Below are positions 52,280 through 60,859 of a stretch of DNA of 64,000 nt, piece by piece. Location: positions 310,001 through 374,000 of the forward strand of contig CAZKRY010000003.1 in the NCBI GenBank assembly GCA_964555355.1. The letters run 5' to 3'. The stretch comes from CAIKBL01 sp964555355. GTDB lineage: Bacteria; Pseudomonadota; Gammaproteobacteria; Ga0077536. How positions within the stretch are numbered: position 1 is the stretch's first letter; the number at the start of each line of letters is the position of its first letter. Made by a program: the position numbers and the translations under genes. The notes below the pieces were generated by a model that ran no database searches, had not been told where the DNA came from, and saw nothing but the letters and a program-made list of their open reading frames with translations.

Positions 52280-53589
52280 TGGGTTTGCTCGACTCCACCG
52301 CGCGTAATGTCCGTGCCGTCCCTGGTGCGCCGGCGCTCGCGGCATTGCGCGAACGTGTACTAAACGGACTCGCCGCGCGCGGCTTGCCGCAAATGCGCGA
52401 CGAGGATTGGAAGTACACGGACTTAACCGTACTCGATTCGCTTGACTACCACGCAACGCAAGATGCGAAAGCGCCGGCAACCTTACCGCTTTCAACCCTC
52501 GCGGCGCATCGCTTGGTGTTTATCGATGGCCGGTTCTCGGCGACACAGTCGAGCAAGCTTGACGAAATCTCGGGCGTCCGCGTGGAATTGCTCGCCGATC
52601 TCGCGCGCGAAGATCCCACTGCGCTAGCGACACGCCTCGGGGTGCAGGCCGATTCAACCAAGCTGTTTACCGCGCTCAATGCGGCAACCGCAAACGACGG
52701 TATTTATCTATCGCTTGCGCGGGACACTGCGCTTGAATTGCCGCTGTTGCTTATCTTCGTGACGACCCCAACCTCACTCCCGCGTTATCACGCGCCGCTG
52801 GTACATTGCATGATTGGACGGCATAGCCGGGCTACGCTCATCGAAGTACACACGGGTGGCGGCGAAACGGCGTATGTCAATAATGCATTTACGCAGATAA
52901 CGACCGAAGCCGGTGCCGACGTGATCCATTATCGGGTCGTCGATGAGGCCACGGCTGGCACGCACATCGGTCGTGTCGCGCTTGAAATTGGCCCGGATAG
53001 TCATATCCAAAACTTCTCGCTCGCACTGAATGGCAAACTCGTACGGGTCGATGTCGACTGCGTGCTGAGTGCGCCGGGCGGCGAGGTCACGCTAAACGGC
53101 GTCTTTATGGCCGGCCAAGACCAGCATATCGATCACCATACCCGCGTCGATCACCGCGCCAGCCACACGCGCAGTCTAGAAGTCTACAAGGGGATCGCGA
53201 GCGGCAACGGTCGCGGCGTGTTTAACGGCAAAGTCATCGTGCATGCCGGAACCGAAAAAGTGGTCGCCGAGCAGTCGAGCAATAATCTGCTGCTCTCGCA
53301 TGACGCCGAGATCGACACCAAACCCGAACTTGAACTCTATACCGATGATTTACGTTGCGCGCATGGGGCAACGGTCGGACAACTCGACGAACATGCGTTG
53401 TTTTACTTGCGCGCGCGCGGCGTCCCGGAACTGCAGGCACGCGCACTGCTCACCTATGGCTTCGTGCAAGCGCTGGTGGAAACGATCGAAGTGCCCGAGT
53501 TGCGCGCGCTGGTCGCCCAGCGGTTCGCGGTGGAACATCCGGATTTAGCGGCACTTTTGCACGAAAATACACAGGAAAATTTGGCATGA
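52279..53589 (+). CDS. sufD: Fe-S scaffold complex subunit SufD
   Basis: A 436-residue SufB paralogue. LPQMRDEDWKYTDL near the start, the beta-helix core HIDHHTRVDHRASHTRSLEVYKGI, FNGKVIVH, and the C-terminal EIDTKPELELYTDDLRCAHGATVGQLDEHALFYLRARG are SufD landmarks, including the conserved histidine of the SufB-D interface. It forms one translational chain with sufC (TAATG) and sufS (ATGA). Confidence 0.95.
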   Translation: MGLLDSTARNVRAVPGAPALAALRERVLNGLAARGLPQMRDEDWKYTDLTVLDSLDYHATQDAKAPATLPLSTLAAHRLVFIDGRFSATQSSKLDEISGVRVELLADLAREDPTALATRLGVQADSTKLFTALNAATANDGIYLSLARDTALELPLLLIFVTTPTSLPRYHAPLVHCMIGRHSRATLIEVHTGGGETAYVNNAFTQITTEAGADVIHYRVVDEATAGTHIGRVALEIGPDSHIQNFSLALNGKLVRVDVDCVLSAPGGEVTLNGVFMAGQDQHIDHHTRVDHRASHTRSLEVYKGIASGNGRGVFNGKVIVHAGTEKVVAEQSSNNLLLSHDAEIDTKPELELYTDDLRCAHGATVGQLDEHALFYLRARGVPELQARALLTYGFVQALVETIEVPELRALVAQRFAVEHPDLAALLHENTQENLA

Positions 53590-54833
53590 ACGCGCCCGCC
53601 GCTCAGATCAATTCGTCGTTTGAAGTCACGCGTGTGCGTCAAGACTTTCCTATTCTGCACACGCAGATCAACCGCCGCCCGCTGGTGTATTTAGACAATG
53701 CCGCGACCACGCAAAAGCCCACGGTCGTGCTCGATGCGCTCCGCGATTATTACAGTTGCGACAACGCGAATATTCACCGCGGCGTGCATACGCTGAGTCA
53801 GCGCGCGACGGCTGCGTTCGAAGGCGCGCGCGAAAAAGTCCAAACGTTCTTGCACGCGCGCGAGTCGGCGGAAATCATTTTCACCCGCGGCACCACGGAA
53901 GCCATTAATCTAGTGGCACAGAGTTATGCGCGCACGTTTCTAACGCGTGGTGATGAGATCCTGATCGGCGAAGCCGAACATCATGCCAATATCGTGCCGT
54001 GGCAGATCCTGCAAAGCCAAATCGGCACCGTGCTCAAGGTCGTGCCGGTCAACGAGCATGGCGAACTTGAGCCCGTCGCCATTCGCGCCGCATTATCGCC
54101 ACGCACGCGACTATGTGCCTTTGGCCACGTGTCGAATGCGCTCGGCAGCGTCAACCCGGTGCGCGAGATTATCGCGGCCGCGCGCAGCGTTGGTGCAAAA
54201 GTACTACTCGACGGCGCGCAGGCTGTTGCGCATGGCGGCGTCGACGTCCAAGCATTGGATTGCGACTTTTACGCGTTTTCAGGTCACAAATTGTTTGGCC
54301 CGACCGGGATCGGCGTTCTCTATGGCAAGCGCGAACTCCTAGATGCCATGCCGCCCTATCAAGGCGGCGGCGATATGATCAAAACCGTGAGCTTCGCGCA
54401 CACCGAGTATGCCGATCTGCCGCACAAATTCGAAGCCGGCACCCCGCATATTGCCGGGGTCATCGGGCTTGGCGCCGCGCTTGATTATTTGAACGCTTTG
54501 GATTTCGCCGGCGCGGTGGCGCACGAGCATGATTTATTGGCCTACGCGACCGCCCGCGCACAAGAAGTTCCCGGCATGAGACTCATCGGCACCGCGCGCG
54601 AGAAGGCTGCCGTATTGTCATTCGTCATCAAGGATATGCATCCGCAGGATTTGGGGGTCCTGCTCGATAGCCAAGGCGTTGCCATTCGCACCGGCCATCA
54701 TTGCGCGATGCCGATCATGCAGCGCTTTGGCGTGCCGGGTACCGCGCGCGCGTCGTTCGCGTTCTATAACACGCGTGACGAGATAGACGTCTTTTTTGAA
54801 GCCCTTAATCGCGCCCGGCAGATGCTGGCCTAA
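53586..54833 (+). CDS. sufS: Cysteine desulfurase SufS
   Basis: A PLP enzyme of 415 residues that takes sulfur from cysteine for cluster assembly. YLDNAATTQKP opens the fold. The PLP lysine is in FSGHKLFGPTGIGVLYG, and the catalytic cysteine is in RTGHHCAMPIM on the short SufS-type loop. ATG 53586 overlaps the sufD stop; the frame reaches back to 53355 inside sufD and that part is ignored. No sufE or sufU gene follows, so its sulfur acceptor must lie elsewhere. Confidence 0.95.
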   Translation: MNAPAAQINSSFEVTRVRQDFPILHTQINRRPLVYLDNAATTQKPTVVLDALRDYYSCDNANIHRGVHTLSQRATAAFEGAREKVQTFLHARESAEIIFTRGTTEAINLVAQSYARTFLTRGDEILIGEAEHHANIVPWQILQSQIGTVLKVVPVNEHGELEPVAIRAALSPRTRLCAFGHVSNALGSVNPVREIIAAARSVGAKVLLDGAQAVAHGGVDVQALDCDFYAFSGHKLFGPTGIGVLYGKRELLDAMPPYQGGGDMIKTVSFAHTEYADLPHKFEAGTPHIAGVIGLGAALDYLNALDFAGAVAHEHDLLAYATARAQEVPGMRLIGTAREKAAVLSFVIKDMHPQDLGVLLDSQGVAIRTGHHCAMPIMQRFGVPGTARASFAFYNTRDEIDVFFEALNRARQMLA

Positions 54834-54862
54834 ACTCCGCAGTTAATTTTCCGGGATCTGAC

Positions 54863-55423
54863 ATGACCGCACCCCAAGATTTTACGAGTCCCATCACCCT
54901 GTCGCGCGACTGTCCGGCCGTGCTAATCCCACAGGGGTCGCCGATCACGCTCGAAGCCGGCAGCGTGGTATTCGTAACACAAGCGCTCGGCGGTTCGGTC
55001 ACGGTGAATGCCAACGGTAACCTCGCGCGGATCTCGGCGACGCACTTGGACGCGCTAGGCCTCGACGCGTCCGAATCGGCGCATCCCCGCGCGCAAAGTG
55101 GTGACGGAACGGTTGACGAGGGACTTATCTGGGATCAACTGAGGACTTGTTACGACCCGGAAATTCCGATCAACATCGTTGAGCTCGGGCTGATTTACCG
55201 CTGTGAAGTCGTGCGCCAAGCGGACGGCGGCAATGTGGTTGAGATTGATATGACACTGACCGCGCCCGGCTGTGGCATGGGTCCAATTTTGGTCGACGAT
55301 GTCGCCGGCAAGGTACGCGATGTGCCGAACGTGGCGGATGTCAAAGTCGAGCTTACGTTCGATCCCCCTTGGAATGCCGAGATGATGTCGGAAGAAGCCC
55401 GTCTACAAACCGGCATGTATTAA
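54863..55423 (+). CDS. sufT: Fe-S assembly protein SufT (MIP18/DUF59 domain)
   Basis: A 186-residue protein. The C-terminal DUF59/MIP18 domain contains YDPEIPINIVELGLIYRC, DMTLTAPGCGMG with the conserved cysteine, and VELTFDPPW. The N-terminal about 80 residues (LIPQGSPITLEAG, VTVNANGNLARI) are typical of the long SufT form. SufT proteins aid maturation of Fe-S proteins, especially under high demand. It closes the suf operon 29 bp after sufS. Confidence 0.9.
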   Translation: MTAPQDFTSPITLSRDCPAVLIPQGSPITLEAGSVVFVTQALGGSVTVNANGNLARISATHLDALGLDASESAHPRAQSGDGTVDEGLIWDQLRTCYDPEIPINIVELGLIYRCEVVRQADGGNVVEIDMTLTAPGCGMGPILVDDVAGKVRDVPNVADVKVELTFDPPWNAEMMSEEARLQTGMY

Positions 55424-55505
55424 GCCGAGCTTCAGCCTCCCGCGCGGCGTCGTCCGCGCTTTGCACGCCCCCACGATGCGCCGTGCTTTTGTGCACAGCA
55501 ACCAA

Positions 55506-55511
55506 TATAAT
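55506..55511 (+). promoter_or_regulatory. -10 box of ndk
   Basis: TATAAT lies 47 bp before the ndk ATG; a clear -35 box is not visible. A TCAGGAG ribosome binding site precedes the start. It marks the beginning of a new transcription unit after sufT. Confidence 0.45.
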
Positions 55512-55558
55512 GGCGCCCATTTTCAATATCTTATGTCACTTTCAGGAGTTCTCTTCCG

Positions 55559-55984
55559 ATGTCTGTTGAGCGTACCTTATCGATCGTCAAACCCAGTGCC
55601 GTCAAAGACAATCACATTGGTGGCGTGCTCGCCAAACTTGAAGCTGCGGGACTGCGCATCGTCGCGGCCAAGATGGTCAAACTCACGCCCGAGCAAGCCG
55701 GTAATTTCTACGATGTGCATCGCGCGCGCCCGTTTTTTCAGGAATTAGTCGATTTCATGACCTCCGGTCCGATCCTCGTGCAGGTTCTCGAAGGCGCTAA
55801 CGCCATCGCAAAAAATCGCGAGGTCATGGGTGCGACCGATCCGGCGAAAGCGGCACCGGGGACCATTCGCGCGGAATTCGGCAAAAACATTTCGGAAAAT
55901 GCCGTACACGGCTCGGACGGCTCGGACACGGCGCAAGCCGAGATCGCGTTCTTTTTTGCCGGCAGCGAGATCTGCGCCCGCTGA
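55559..55984 (+). CDS. ndk: Nucleoside diphosphate kinase
   Basis: A 141-residue enzyme balancing nucleoside triphosphates. VERTLSIVKPSAVKDNHIGGVL opens it; RARPFFQELVDFMTSGP, GATDPAKAAPGTIRAEFG and the catalytic histidine in ENAVHGSDGSD are complete. It is followed after 4 bp by rlmN, the usual gammaproteobacterial order. Confidence 0.97.
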   Translation: MSVERTLSIVKPSAVKDNHIGGVLAKLEAAGLRIVAAKMVKLTPEQAGNFYDVHRARPFFQELVDFMTSGPILVQVLEGANAIAKNREVMGATDPAKAAPGTIRAEFGKNISENAVHGSDGSDTAQAEIAFFFAGSEICAR

Positions 55985-55988
55985 CATC

Positions 55989-57113
55989 ATGAGCGAGTCG
56001 CGCGTTAATTTGCTTGATCTCGACGTCGATGGGCTCACTGGCTTTTTCGCGGAAGCCGGTGAGCGCCCGTATCGCGCGACGCAACTCGTCAAATGGATGC
56101 ATCAGCAAGGCGTGCTTGATGTTGACGTCATGTCGAATCTAAGCCGCGCGTTACGCGAGCGCTTGCGCGAAACGAGCGAAATGCGGCTACCGGAAATCGT
56201 CAACCTGCATGAATCGACCGACGGTACGTTGAAGTGGCTACTGCGCGTCGAAGGCGGTAACTGTATCGAGACGGTGTTCATTCCGGAAGCCGAACGTGGC
56301 ACGTTATGCGTGTCGTCTCAAGTGGGCTGCGCACTGAATTGCAGCTTCTGTGCTACCGCGAAACAAGGTTTCAGCCGTAACTTGTCGACGGCCGAGATCA
56401 TCGGCCAAGTTTGGCTAGCCGCGCGGCATCTGGGTCAGCATCCCAAGAATCAACGCCGCCAATTGACCAACGTGGTGTTGATGGGCATGGGCGAGCCGTT
56501 GCTCAACTTCGACAATGTTGTGCCAGCGCTGCGTCTAATGCTGGACGACAATGCCTATAACTTCGGGCGACGTCGCGTGACGCTGAGCACCGCTGGCTTG
56601 GTGCCCGCCATTGATCGTCTGCGCGCGGCCTGCCCGGTGAGTCTTGCGGTGTCACTGCATGCGCCCAACGACGCCTTGCGCGACGAACTGGTTCCGCTGA
56701 ACAAAACCTATCCGCTGAAGGAATTGCTCGCCGCATGCCGGCGCTATCTCGCCGACAGCCCGCACGATCAAATCACGTTTGAATATGTCATGCTGGCCGG
56801 TGTGAACGATCATCCGTCGCTTGCGCGCGATCTCGCGCGATTACTCAAAGGCATCCCGTCCAAACTGAATTTAATCCCGTTCAATCCCATCGACGGCGCG
56901 GATTATCACTGTTCCGCACCGGCGCAGATCAGTGAATTCAGGTCAATTTTGCAACAGGCAGGATATGTCACTACCACCCGCAAAACGCGCGGCGACGACA
57001 TCGACGCGGCTTGCGGACAGCTGGTTGGACGAGTCATGGCCAAAGCAGCGCGTCATCGCAAACCGGCGCTGCAAGCCACCCCCGCGGCAATCGAAGGAGT
57101 CTCTGCCACATGA
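55989..57113 (+). CDS. rlmN: 23S rRNA/tRNA adenine-C2 methyltransferase RlmN
   Basis: A radical-SAM enzyme of 374 residues that methylates A2503 of 23S rRNA and A37 of some tRNAs. The cluster motif CALNCSFCATAKQGF is intact. VLMGMGEPLLNFDNV, GRRRVTLSTAGLVP, LAVSLHAPND, LIPFNPIDGADY and the end TTRKTRGDDIDAACGQL with the second catalytic cysteine are present. ATG 55989 is chosen; the frame reaches back into ndk. Confidence 0.96.
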   Translation: MSESRVNLLDLDVDGLTGFFAEAGERPYRATQLVKWMHQQGVLDVDVMSNLSRALRERLRETSEMRLPEIVNLHESTDGTLKWLLRVEGGNCIETVFIPEAERGTLCVSSQVGCALNCSFCATAKQGFSRNLSTAEIIGQVWLAARHLGQHPKNQRRQLTNVVLMGMGEPLLNFDNVVPALRLMLDDNAYNFGRRRVTLSTAGLVPAIDRLRAACPVSLAVSLHAPNDALRDELVPLNKTYPLKELLAACRRYLADSPHDQITFEYVMLAGVNDHPSLARDLARLLKGIPSKLNLIPFNPIDGADYHCSAPAQISEFRSILQQAGYVTTTRKTRGDDIDAACGQLVGRVMAKAARHRKPALQATPAAIEGVSAT

Positions 57114-57874
57114 TGCGAATTTGGATATTGCCGTTGCTCTGCGCTGTGTTGGCCGGATGCCAATCCACCGGCTCCGATAACCGCAAATCTCCGTCACCAG
57201 AGGATCGGGCCAAGCTCGCCGACATCAATACGCAGCTTGCGATTCAATATATTCGCGATGGCGATAACGCACTAGCACTGCAGAAGCTCGAAAAAGCCGT
57301 CGAGGCCAATCCGAAATCCGTTTCCGCGCACACCACGCTTGGCTTGCTCCATGCGCGCCTTGGACAAAATGAGCAAGCCGAAGAGCACTATCGAACCGCG
57401 CTGGCGATAGACCCTACCGACCCACCGACGCTAAACAACTACGGTCAGTTCTTGTGCCAACAAAAGCGTTATGCCGACGGGCAAGCGAAATTCGCCGATG
57501 CGCTCAAGAATCCACTGAATCGCGCGCCGGAAACGGCGCACACCAACGCAGGCACCTGCGCGATGCAGGCGCAAGACCCGGCAGCCGCCGAACAACATTT
57601 CCGCGCGGCGCTGCAGATCGCCCCACAATTCGCGCCGGCGTTATTGCCGATGGCGCAGTTGAGTTTTGACCAGGCGAACTACTTATCCGCACGCGGCTAC
57701 TTTCAGCGATTTCTGGCCGTGGCGCCACAAACGGCACGTACGCTCTGGCTCGGGATCCGAATTGAACGCGCGTTGGACGATCAAGACACGGTGGCGAGTT
57801 ACGCCATTCAACTCAAGAATAAGTACCCTGACTCCGAAGAATACGCGATGTATCAGCAAGGAAAGTTTGATTGA
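57110..57874 (+). CDS. pilF: Type IV pilus biogenesis/stability lipoprotein PilF (PilW)
   Basis: A 254-residue lipoprotein. MMRIWILPLLCAVLAGCQS has the lipobox cysteine C17. TPR repeats follow, for example ALQKLEKAVEANPKSVSAHTTLGLL and EQAEEHYRTALAIDPTDPPTLNNYG. PilF is the pilotin that places the PilQ secretin in the outer membrane. Other pilus genes are not in the window. It overlaps rlmN (ATGA) and touches rodZ (TGATG). Confidence 0.9.
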   Translation: MMRIWILPLLCAVLAGCQSTGSDNRKSPSPEDRAKLADINTQLAIQYIRDGDNALALQKLEKAVEANPKSVSAHTTLGLLHARLGQNEQAEEHYRTALAIDPTDPPTLNNYGQFLCQQKRYADGQAKFADALKNPLNRAPETAHTNAGTCAMQAQDPAAAEQHFRAALQIAPQFAPALLPMAQLSFDQANYLSARGYFQRFLAVAPQTARTLWLGIRIERALDDQDTVASYAIQLKNKYPDSEEYAMYQQGKFD

Positions 57875-58818
57875 TGTCCGCGCGGCAGGAGCATGTGGTC
57901 AGTGCGGCGCGCGTGGCGTTAGGCGTCGGTGCGTTGCTAAAGCAAGCGCGCGAAGCGGCCAAACTTAGCTGTGAAGAAGTAGCCGCGCGCACGCGCCTGG
58001 AGCTCAAAGTGGTTGAAGCGCTTGAGCGCGAAGATTACACATCGCTCGCGGCGGCGGCCTTCGTCAAGGGTTATATCCGGAGTATCTCGAAAGTTCTCGA
58101 CATCGATCCCGCGCCGGTAGTTGCGCAGTTCGAACAACAGGAGAAGTTGGACGATCCCGCGCTCGCGGATTTCTCGACCCGCAGCCCAACCCAAATTACC
58201 AGTTCAAGTAAACCCATCCTCATCGTGAGCGTGGCGCTGGCGGTCGGCGTGCTTATCATGGTGGCCCTATGGTGGCAACGGAATTACCGCGAGGGGGAGC
58301 AATCCGCTGATTCGCTCGCGAAGCTCGCCGCCGAAGCGGCGCTCGATATCCAAGCGGATCCTGGTGTACCACTGCCGTACGCCTACACCATCGTCGATCA
58401 TTCGGCGCAGCCGCTAGCCCCCGTCAACAGCTGGCGACGCCAAACCGATGGTTCCAAACCCCCCGCGATCGAAGAGCCGATGCCGGTCGCGTTGGCGTCG
58501 GAGAATTCGGAGCGCGCGCCACCGCCCCCCGACACGCCGCGCGAGGCGACAACCCCAACGGCCGCGCCGACCACGGGCGAATTGATTTTGGAAGGCAAGG
58601 GCGAGTCGTGGATTGAGGTGTCGGATTTCGCCGGAAAACGGCTTTACTTCGGCATGCTTAAGCCCGGGCAACGGGTGGCCGTCACCGGAACGGCACCCTA
58701 TGACTTGGTCATCGGCAATGCGCAGGCGGTACGTGCTGACTTTCGGGGTCAAGCCGTCGACGTGCGCGCACGCGCGGTGAATGGCGTCGCCAGATTTTCG
58801 CTCGGCGATCTCCAGTAA
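57874..58818 (+). CDS. rodZ: Cytoskeleton protein RodZ
   Basis: A 314-residue bitopic protein that links MreB to the wall-synthesis machinery and sets rod shape. The N-terminal helix-turn-helix binds MreB: LLKQAREAAKLSCEEVAARTRLELKVVEALE, then AFVKGYIRSISKVLDID. One membrane helix (about 112-131), a proline-rich linker and the periplasmic DUF4115 domain (WIEVSDFAGKRLYFGMLKPGQ) follow. It starts one base inside the pilF stop. Confidence 0.92.
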   Translation: MSARQEHVVSAARVALGVGALLKQAREAAKLSCEEVAARTRLELKVVEALEREDYTSLAAAAFVKGYIRSISKVLDIDPAPVVAQFEQQEKLDDPALADFSTRSPTQITSSSKPILIVSVALAVGVLIMVALWWQRNYREGEQSADSLAKLAAEAALDIQADPGVPLPYAYTIVDHSAQPLAPVNSWRRQTDGSKPPAIEEPMPVALASENSERAPPPPDTPREATTPTAAPTTGELILEGKGESWIEVSDFAGKRLYFGMLKPGQRVAVTGTAPYDLVIGNAQAVRADFRGQAVDVRARAVNGVARFSLGDLQ

Positions 58819-58913
58819 CTTGAACTTTCGCAGCGTGCGCTTGGTCACTCTCCAAAGCTTTGTGTCGTGTCCCTCATTCAATCTGCAACCGCATTGATCC
58901 ATCGACCATCGAT

Positions 58914-60176
58914 ATGACTGAGCTTCGCGCGATTCGCGGCATGAACGACATCGTCCCGCCTGAGGGTGAACGGTGGCGCGCGTTTGAAACGCGCGTGATC
59001 GACGTTATCCGACGCTATGGCTATCGGGAAATTCGTTTGCCGCTGGTGGAATTTACGCAGGTGTTTGGACGTTCGATCGGCGACACCACCGATATCGTGC
59101 AAAAGGAGATGTACACCTTTACGGACCGCAGCGGTGACAGCTTAACGCTGCGACCGGAAGGTACCGCCGGCTGTGTGCGTGCCGCGCTCGAGAACAACTT
59201 GCTGAACACGGGTGGCGCGCAGCGCTTGTTCTATTTAGGCCCAATGTTTCGTCACGAGCGGCCGCAGAAAGGCCGTTATCGGCAATTTCACCAGATCGGC
59301 GTCGAAACCTTCGGCATGGCGGGGCCGGATATCGACGCCGAGCTCATCATGATGACTGCGCGTCTGTGGCGGACGCTTGGGCTGCAAAATCTGCGGCTTG
59401 AGATCAACACCCTAGGCACCCCGCTCGAACGCGAGCATTACCGGACCCATCTCGTTGAGTACTTCACTGCCTTTGAGGCGCAGTTGGATGATGAATCGCG
59501 CGTGCGCCTCGCCCGTAATCCGATGCGAATCTTGGACTCGAAGAATCCCGCGTTAAAAGAAATTAACGCGAACGCGCCGCGCTTGATGGATTTTCTACAG
59601 GAAGAATCGCGCGCGCATTTCGCCGCGGTGTGCGATGTACTCAGCCGCGCGAACATCGCGTTTAACGTGAATACTCAACTCGTGCGCGGGCTCGATTATT
59701 ATTCGAAGACGGTCTTTGAGTGGGTGACTGACGCGCTCGGTGCGCAAGGCACGGTTTGCGCCGGCGGACGCTATGACGGCTTGGTGGAGCAGATGGGTGG
59801 CAAGCCGACGCCCGCGATTGGTTTCGCGCTCGGGATCGAACGGTTACTTGAACTGTGCGGTGTCGAGTCTGACGCCGCCGACGCTGATGTGTACGTCATC
59901 GGCGCGGGCGCCGACGCGCGGCTCGCGGCATTATTGCTGGCCGACGCGGTGCGCGATACGCATCCCACCTACAGAGTGCTCAGCCACTGCGGCGGGGAAA
60001 GTATCAAGTCGCAAATGAAGCGCGCCGATCGCAGCGGCGCTCGCATCGCGCTCATTCTTGGCGCCGATGAACTCGCCAACGACACCGTCACGCTTAAACC
60101 GCTACGCGGTCAAGGCGATCAACAAACTCTCGCCCGGCGTGACTTGGTGCGCGCGCTCGCGGCGTATTTCGCATAG
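58914..60176 (+). CDS. hisS: Histidyl-tRNA synthetase
   Basis: Class II synthetase of 420 residues. RGMNDIVPPEGERWR opens it; motif 2 is YLGPMFRHERPQKGRYRQFHQIGVE. The histidine-specific LVRGLDYYSKTVFEW and motif 3 IGFALGIERLLEL follow. The C-terminal anticodon domain is complete. ATG 58914 gives the normal start. It follows rodZ by 95 bp; in most relatives ispG stands between these two genes and is absent here. Confidence 0.96.
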   Translation: MTELRAIRGMNDIVPPEGERWRAFETRVIDVIRRYGYREIRLPLVEFTQVFGRSIGDTTDIVQKEMYTFTDRSGDSLTLRPEGTAGCVRAALENNLLNTGGAQRLFYLGPMFRHERPQKGRYRQFHQIGVETFGMAGPDIDAELIMMTARLWRTLGLQNLRLEINTLGTPLEREHYRTHLVEYFTAFEAQLDDESRVRLARNPMRILDSKNPALKEINANAPRLMDFLQEESRAHFAAVCDVLSRANIAFNVNTQLVRGLDYYSKTVFEWVTDALGAQGTVCAGGRYDGLVEQMGGKPTPAIGFALGIERLLELCGVESDAADADVYVIGAGADARLAALLLADAVRDTHPTYRVLSHCGGESIKSQMKRADRSGARIALILGADELANDTVTLKPLRGQGDQQTLARRDLVRALAAYFA

Positions 60177-60199
60177 ACGCCAATCATTAGGAGATTCCG

Positions 60200-60856
60200 A
60201 TGGCCGACAATTATGTTTCCGAGCAAGAACAGCTCGAAACGATCCGTAAATGGTGGGATGAGAATGGCAAAGCGATTCTGATTGGGCTCGCGCTCGGACT
60301 CTCCGCGCTATTCGGCTATCGCTACTGGAACCAAGTGGAGGACACAAACGCAGAAACTGCCTCGGTCAACTACCAGCACTTTCTACAGATGGTGGCGGCA
60401 GGTCCTAGCGACGAAGCGCGCTCCACCGGTCAAGCCATTCTCGAAGGTTATCCGAAAAGCGCGTACGCTCGACTAACCGCATTATTACTCGCCCGGCTCG
60501 CGGTCGACGATAAGAAATTCGACGAGGCCAAGAAACATCTGAATTGGGTTATCACGCACGGCAAGGGTACCGAACTCGCAGCGGTCGCCCATGGCAGGCT
60601 CGCGCAGCTATTACTCGCCGAAGGGAAAACGGCCGAGGCAGCGGCGATGCTCGATAAGATCCCGGCGCTAACGCGTGACAAATTGTTCATCGAGCTACGC
60701 GCCGATGTTTTGGCCGCGCAGGGCAACAAGGATGCCGCATACAAACTCTACACCGCTGCCATCGATAGCCTGACGAAACTCGGTGCCAATGCCGACTATC
60801 TCGAAATGAAGCGCGATGCACTCGGCGTCACGGCAACCGCGGCGGCGGCGAAATAG
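60200..60856 (+). CDS. yfgM: YfgM family, ancillary SecYEG translocon subunit
   Basis: A 218-residue bitopic protein. EQEQLETIRKWWDENGKAIL, then one membrane helix (GLALGLSALFGYRYW), and a periplasmic TPR-like domain (about 50-215). YfgM associates with the Sec translocon and the chaperone PpiD and aids periplasmic folding. Its place between hisS and bamB is conserved. A GGAG-type ribosome binding site precedes the start. Confidence 0.92.
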   Translation: MADNYVSEQEQLETIRKWWDENGKAILIGLALGLSALFGYRYWNQVEDTNAETASVNYQHFLQMVAAGPSDEARSTGQAILEGYPKSAYARLTALLLARLAVDDKKFDEAKKHLNWVITHGKGTELAAVAHGRLAQLLLAEGKTAEAAAMLDKIPALTRDKLFIELRADVLAAQGNKDAAYKLYTAAIDSLTKLGANADYLEMKRDALGVTATAAAAK

Positions 60857-60859
60857 CCC

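Noticed and set aside
53355..53585. Upstream extension of sufS inside sufD
   Set aside because: The 77 extra residues are arginine-rich and out of frame with a real gene; ATG 53586 overlaps the sufD stop as expected.
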